From assembly GCA_905210385.1 (NCBI GenBank), contig CAJLWS010000011.1, positions 1 through 16,789 on the forward strand: DNA of 16,789 bases. Reading direction: 5' to 3'. A model generated the notes under the pieces. That model did not search any database and had not been told where the DNA came from. It saw only the letters and a list, made by a program, of their open reading frames with translations. The stretch is from an uncultured Eubacteriales bacterium. GTDB lineage: Bacteria; Bacillota; Clostridia; Oscillospirales; Oscillospiraceae. The translations under genes and the position numbers were made by a program. Positions within the stretch are counted from its first letter, which is position 1. Each line of letters opens with the position of its first letter. Shown piece after piece: positions 13,115 to 16,789 of the stretch.

Positions 13115-15043
13115 ATGCGTATTACGGACCTTTTGCGGGCAGAGGGCATTCAGCTGCGGGCCGCGCCCTCGGACAGGGAGCAGGCTATTGACCTGCTGGT
13201 GGCCCTGCAGGACAAGGCGGGCAACCTGACCGATCCGGAACAGTACAAGCGGGACATCCTGGCACGGGAGGAGCAGGGGAGCACCGCCATCGGTAACGGC
13301 ATCGCCGTACCCCACGCCAAGAGCGGCGCGGTGCGCCGGCCCGGGCTGGCAGCCATGACGGTGCCCGCCGGGGTGGACTACAACGCCCCGGACGCCCAGC
13401 CCTCCACCCTGTTCTTCATGATCGCCGCCCCCAAGGACGGGGGGGACACCCATTTGGAGATCCTCTCCCGCATGATGGTAATGCTCATGGACGAGGAGTT
13501 CTGCAGGGCCCTGATGGAGGCGGGCACGGCAGAGGAATTTTTGACCTGCATTGACCGGCAGGAACGGGAGAAGTACCCGGAAGAGGACGGGGAGATCCTC
13601 CCCCCCACGCAAGAGGAGAGAAAGCCCCAGGGCTACCGGATCGTGGCGGTGACCGCCTGTCCCACCGGGATCGCCCATACCTATATGGCCGCTGAGGCCC
13701 TAGAGAAGAAGGGGCAGGAGATTGGCATCCCCGTCAAGGCGGAGACCCAGGGCTCCGGCGGGGCGAAGAATGTGCTCACCCGGGCGGAGATCAAGGCGGC
13801 GGACGCCGTCATCATCGCCGCGGACAAGGATGTGGATCTGGCCCGGTTTGACGGCAAGCACGTTTTACGGGTGCCGGTATCCGACGGCATCCACCGTCCG
13901 GAGGAGCTCATCCGCACTGCGCCGGACGCTCCCGTCTACCGCCACACCGGCGCGGTGGAGGAGGCGCCGGAAGGGGAGAGCTTTAGCCGCAGGCTTTACA
14001 AGCAACTGATGAACGGGGTCAGCCACATGCTGCCCTTCGTCATCGGCGGCGGCATCCTCATCGCCCTGGCCTTCCTGCTGGACGACGCGTCCATCGACTA
14101 CGCCAACTTCGGCACCAACACCCCGGTGGCCGCCTGGTTCCGAAACATCGGCAACGCGGCCTTCAACGTGATGCTGCCCATCCTGGCGGCCTATATCGCC
14201 TCCGCCATCGCCGACCGGCCCGGCCTGATGGTGGGCTTTGTGGGCGGCGCCCTGGCGGTGTCCGGCGCAACCTTCGCCTCCCCCGCCGGGGACTCCGGCT
14301 CCGTGTCCGGCTTCCTAGGCGCCCTCATCGCGGGCTTTGTGGCGGGCTACCTGATGCTGGCCCTGCGGGCATTGTGTGACAAGCTGCCCCGAACCCTGGA
14401 GGGTATCAAGCCGGTGCTGATCTACCCGGTGGTGGGCTTGCTGCTCATCGGGCTGTTCATGTGCGTGATCAACCCCTTTGTGGGCATGCTCAACAGCGCG
14501 CTCTACTCCGGCCTGTCCGCCATGGGCAGCGGCAGCAAGGTGCTGCTGGGCTTCGTAGTGGCGGCCATGATGGCCATTGACATGGGCGGGCCCTTCAACA
14601 AAGCGGCCTACCTCTTCGGCACCTCCACCCTGGCTACGGCAGACATCGCCGCCGGCGGCTCTGATGTGATGGCCGCGGTGATGATCGGCGGCATGGTGCC
14701 ACCCATCGCCATCGCCCTGGCCACCACCTTCTTCAAAAACCGCTTTACCCAGGAGGAGCGCAAGTCCGGCCCGGTGAACTACGTTATGGGCTTGTGCTTC
14801 ATCACCGAGGGGGCCATCCCCTTCGCCGCCGCCGATCCCTGGCGGGTGATTTTGTCCTGCGCCCTGGGTTCCGGTGTGGCCGGCGCGCTGTCCATGCTCT
14901 TCGGCTGCGCCTCCCCCGCCCCCCACGGCGGACTGTTCGTCTTCCCGGTGATGCACAATATCCTGGGCTATGTGGCCGCCCTGGCGGTCGGCTCGCTGGT
15001 GGGGATGATCCTGCTGGCCGTGCTGAAGAAGAAAAAGTCCTGA
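13115..15043 (+). CDS. fruA: PTS fructose-specific EIIABC permease
   Basis: A 642-residue membrane transporter that takes up fructose and phosphorylates it at C1. Domain order is A-B-C in one chain. EIIA (about 1-147) has the phospho-His67 in GIAVPHAK. EIIB (about 173-270) has the phospho-Cys182 in TACPTGIAHTYMAAEAL. EIIC (about 290-640) is hydrophobic, with HMLPFVIGGG, the DMGGPFNKAAY and ITEGAIPFAAADP motifs and a lysine-rich end. I chose the ATG at 13115 because AAAGGA (13101-13106) lies 8 bases before it and homologues begin MRITDLL. In-frame ATGs at 13097 and 13106 would add 6 or 3 residues, and 13097 has poor spacing. A HPr gene follows after 37 bases. A mannitol specificity is unlikely given the domain order. 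Confidence 0.95.
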   Translation: MRITDLLRAEGIQLRAAPSDREQAIDLLVALQDKAGNLTDPEQYKRDILAREEQGSTAIGNGIAVPHAKSGAVRRPGLAAMTVPAGVDYNAPDAQPSTLFFMIAAPKDGGDTHLEILSRMMVMLMDEEFCRALMEAGTAEEFLTCIDRQEREKYPEEDGEILPPTQEERKPQGYRIVAVTACPTGIAHTYMAAEALEKKGQEIGIPVKAETQGSGGAKNVLTRAEIKAADAVIIAADKDVDLARFDGKHVLRVPVSDGIHRPEELIRTAPDAPVYRHTGAVEEAPEGESFSRRLYKQLMNGVSHMLPFVIGGGILIALAFLLDDASIDYANFGTNTPVAAWFRNIGNAAFNVMLPILAAYIASAIADRPGLMVGFVGGALAVSGATFASPAGDSGSVSGFLGALIAGFVAGYLMLALRALCDKLPRTLEGIKPVLIYPVVGLLLIGLFMCVINPFVGMLNSALYSGLSAMGSGSKVLLGFVVAAMMAIDMGGPFNKAAYLFGTSTLATADIAAGGSDVMAAVMIGGMVPPIAIALATTFFKNRFTQEERKSGPVNYVMGLCFITEGAIPFAAADPWRVILSCALGSGVAGALSMLFGCASPAPHGGLFVFPVMHNILGYVAALAVGSLVGMILLAVLKKKKS

Positions 15044-15080
15044 GAGGGAAACCCCATACGAAAAGAAAGGAACGTTGAAA

Positions 15081-15344
15081 ATGGTATCCGCAAAGACAAA
15101 AATCGTCAACCCCATGGGGATGCACATGCGTCCCGCCCAGCTCTTCGTGAAGGCCGTCACCCCTTTCCCCTGCCATGTGACTCTGGTGTTCAACGGCAAG
15201 GAGATCAACGGCAAGAGCATCATGAACCTGATGGCCGCCTGCATCAAGCAGGGCGCCGAGATCGAGATCCGCTGCGATGGGGACGGGGAGGCCGACTGCC
15301 TCAAGGCCGCCGTGGAGCTGGTGGACTCCGGCCTGGGTGAGTGA
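15081..15344 (+). CDS. ptsH: Phosphocarrier protein HPr
   Basis: An 87-residue cytosolic carrier that passes phosphate from Enzyme I to EIIA. The active His15 lies in GMHMRPA (13-19), and the regulatory Ser46 in NGKSIM (43-48) is at the standard position, so HPr kinase control and CcpA-type catabolite signalling are possible. The usual GLHARPA is here GMHMRPA, with Met in place of Leu and Ala around the histidine. I chose the ATG at 15081 because AAAGAAAGG (15064-15072) is correctly spaced; an in-frame TTG at 15075 is too close. Being in the fru operon, it could be a fructose-dedicated copy or the cell's only HPr; Ser46 points to a general role. Confidence 0.95.
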   Translation: MVSAKTKIVNPMGMHMRPAQLFVKAVTPFPCHVTLVFNGKEINGKSIMNLMAACIKQGAEIEIRCDGDGEADCLKAAVELVDSGLGE

Positions 15345-15378
15345 CCAGAAATCTGCTGGGAAAGGACGGGACGGAACG

Positions 15379-16789
15379 ATGAAGCTGCAGGGAATCGGAG
15401 CCTCCGAGGGCATTGGGATCGGCACGGTGGTGTGCGTCCGGGCGCGGGAGCTGGATTACAGCCAGGTGTCCTATGGGGGAGCGCAACAGGAAAAAGCCCG
15501 TCTGCGCCAGGCGGTGGACACCTTTCTCACCCGTACCCAGGCCATGGCCGAGCAGGTCAGGGCCCGGGTGGGGGAGAAGGAGGCGGAGATCCTCAGCGGT
15601 CAGATCACCATGCTGGAGGACCCCTATATGATCTCCCAGATGGAGGAGGCCATCGACGGCGGCAGCTGCGCCGAGGCGGCGGTGGACACTGTGTGTCAGA
15701 CCTTCATCGACCTGTTTTCTGCCGCCGAGGACGAGCTGATGCGCCAGCGCGCCACCGACATCGGGGACCTCCGCGCCCGGATGCTGGGCATCCTCCTCCA
15801 TGTGGAGGAGGTGGACCTGTCCGCCCTGCCCGCCGGCACCGTGCTGGCGGCCCATGACCTGACCCCCTCCATGACCATCGGGCTGGATAAGGAGCATGTG
15901 GTAGGCATCCTCACCGAGACCGGAGGCAAGACCAGCCACTCGGCCATCCTCGCCCGGGCGCTGGAGGTGCCCGCAGTGCTCAGCGTACCCGACGTGTTGG
16001 AGATCGCGAAAGACGGTGTGACCGCAGTGGTGGACGGCGGCGAAGGAGTGGTGATCCTGTCGCCGGAGCAGGGGCAGTTGGAGGACTACCAGGCCCGCCG
16101 GGCCAAGTGGCTGGGAGAGCGGGAGCTGCTCCAGATCTACCGGGACCGGGAGACCCGTACTGCAGACGGTCGAAAAGTGGAGCTGTACGCCAACATCGGC
16201 GGGATCTCTGACGCAGAGGCAGCTGTCCACGCCGGGGCGGAGGGCATTGGCCTATTTCGCACGGAATTTCTGTTCATGGACCGCACTGCCCTGCCCAGTG
16301 AGGAAGAGCAGTATGAGGTGTACCGCCAGGTGTCCCAGCTGATGGCGGGCAAAGAGGTGATCATCCGCACCCTGGACGTGGGGGGCGACAAGGGCATCGC
16401 CTACCTGGGCATGGAGGCGGAGGAGAATCCCTTCCTGGGCCACCGGGCCATCCGGTACTGCCTGGACCATCCTGAAATTTACAAGGTTCAGCTCAGGGCA
16501 CTGCTGCGGGCGGGAGCGGAACATCGCAACCTGAAGATCATGCTTCCCCTGGTCACCGGTGTGGAGGAGATCCGTGCCGCCCGGGCCCTGCTGGAGACCT
16601 GTAAGAAAGAATTGGGGGCGGAGGGGAAGGCCTATGACGGGGCCATCCCCCTGGGGGTGATGATCGAGACCCCGGCCGCCGCCCTCATTGCCGACCTGCT
16701 GGCCAAGGAGTCCGACTTCTTCTCCATCGGCACCAACGACCTGACCCAGTACACCATCGCGGTGGACCGGGGCAACGCCCAAGTGGCCA
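15379..16789 (+). CDS. ptsI: PTS Enzyme I (phosphoenolpyruvate-protein phosphotransferase), 3' end outside the window
   Basis: Enzyme I takes phosphate from PEP and passes it to HPr. The frame stays open to the window edge, giving 470 codons of an expected 570 or so. It begins MKLQGIGASEGIGIG. The N-terminal HPr-binding and swivelling domain has the phospho-His187 in GGKTSHSAILAR (182-193). The TIM-barrel PEP domain shows GIGLFRTEFLFMDR (290-303), RTLDVGGDKG and FLGHRAIR, then IMLPLVTGVEE and GVMIETPAA, and near the edge SIGTNDLTQY. The catalytic Cys near position 500 would lie beyond the window. It follows ptsH by 34 bases in the same operon; GGACGGGACGG upstream is a modest ribosome binding site. 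Confidence 0.97.
   Translation, partial: MKLQGIGASEGIGIGTVVCVRARELDYSQVSYGGAQQEKARLRQAVDTFLTRTQAMAEQVRARVGEKEAEILSGQITMLEDPYMISQMEEAIDGGSCAEAAVDTVCQTFIDLFSAAEDELMRQRATDIGDLRARMLGILLHVEEVDLSALPAGTVLAAHDLTPSMTIGLDKEHVVGILTETGGKTSHSAILARALEVPAVLSVPDVLEIAKDGVTAVVDGGEGVVILSPEQGQLEDYQARRAKWLGERELLQIYRDRETRTADGRKVELYANIGGISDAEAAVHAGAEGIGLFRTEFLFMDRTALPSEEEQYEVYRQVSQLMAGKEVIIRTLDVGGDKGIAYLGMEAEENPFLGHRAIRYCLDHPEIYKVQLRALLRAGAEHRNLKIMLPLVTGVEEIRAARALLETCKKELGAEGKAYDGAIPLGVMIETPAAALIADLLAKESDFFSIGTNDLTQYTIAVDRGNAQVA

Overview
The window looks like a GC-rich anaerobic Firmicute chromosome, probably a gut-type clostridial butyrate producer of the Oscillospiraceae kind. This is inferred from the gene set: a butyryl-CoA-dehydrogenase-like enzyme fused to ETF and rubredoxin parts, a flavodiiron protein, an Rrf2 regulator, a fructose PTS operon, AGGAGG ribosome binding sites and TTGACA/TATAAT promoters. 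No species marker (16S rRNA) is present.

Layout. (1) 1-532: ribH, the end of a riboflavin operon. (2) 533-2100: a decayed, gene-poor stretch holding a remnant of a PLP-dependent decarboxylase, a 3' fragment of tRNA-Thr(GGT) that resembles an integration-site scar, a series of stem-loops and terminators, and a frameshifted, truncated IS256-family transposase. (3) 2107-2880, minus strand: a lone short-chain dehydrogenase. (4) 2881-3212: an AT-rich divergent regulatory region. (5) 3213-6832: an Rrf2-family regulator with a cysteine cluster, a three-domain fusion (acyl-CoA dehydrogenase, EtfA FAD domain, rubredoxin) and a flavodiiron protein, closed by a strong terminator. (6) 6927-11014: a MarR regulator and two overlapping ABC exporter half-transporters under a near-consensus promoter with a palindrome between promoter and start codon. 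(7) 11015-16789: a fructose operon fruR-fruK-fruA(EIIABC)-ptsH-ptsI, with ptsI cut by the window edge.

How they work together. The most striking block is region 5. Its domains could form a short electron path from acyl-CoA (or a reduced flavin) through FAD and rubredoxin to a diiron site that reduces O2 or NO, under a redox-sensing regulator. That path is inferred, but each domain and its key residues can be read directly. The MarR-ABC block is a typical self-regulated exporter; the pair is an asymmetric heterodimer with one degenerate ATP site. The last block encodes a whole PEP-to-fructose phosphorelay (EI, HPr, EIIABC) plus 1-phosphofructokinase and its DeoR-type regulator, so fructose uptake and entry into glycolysis are encoded in one transcription unit.
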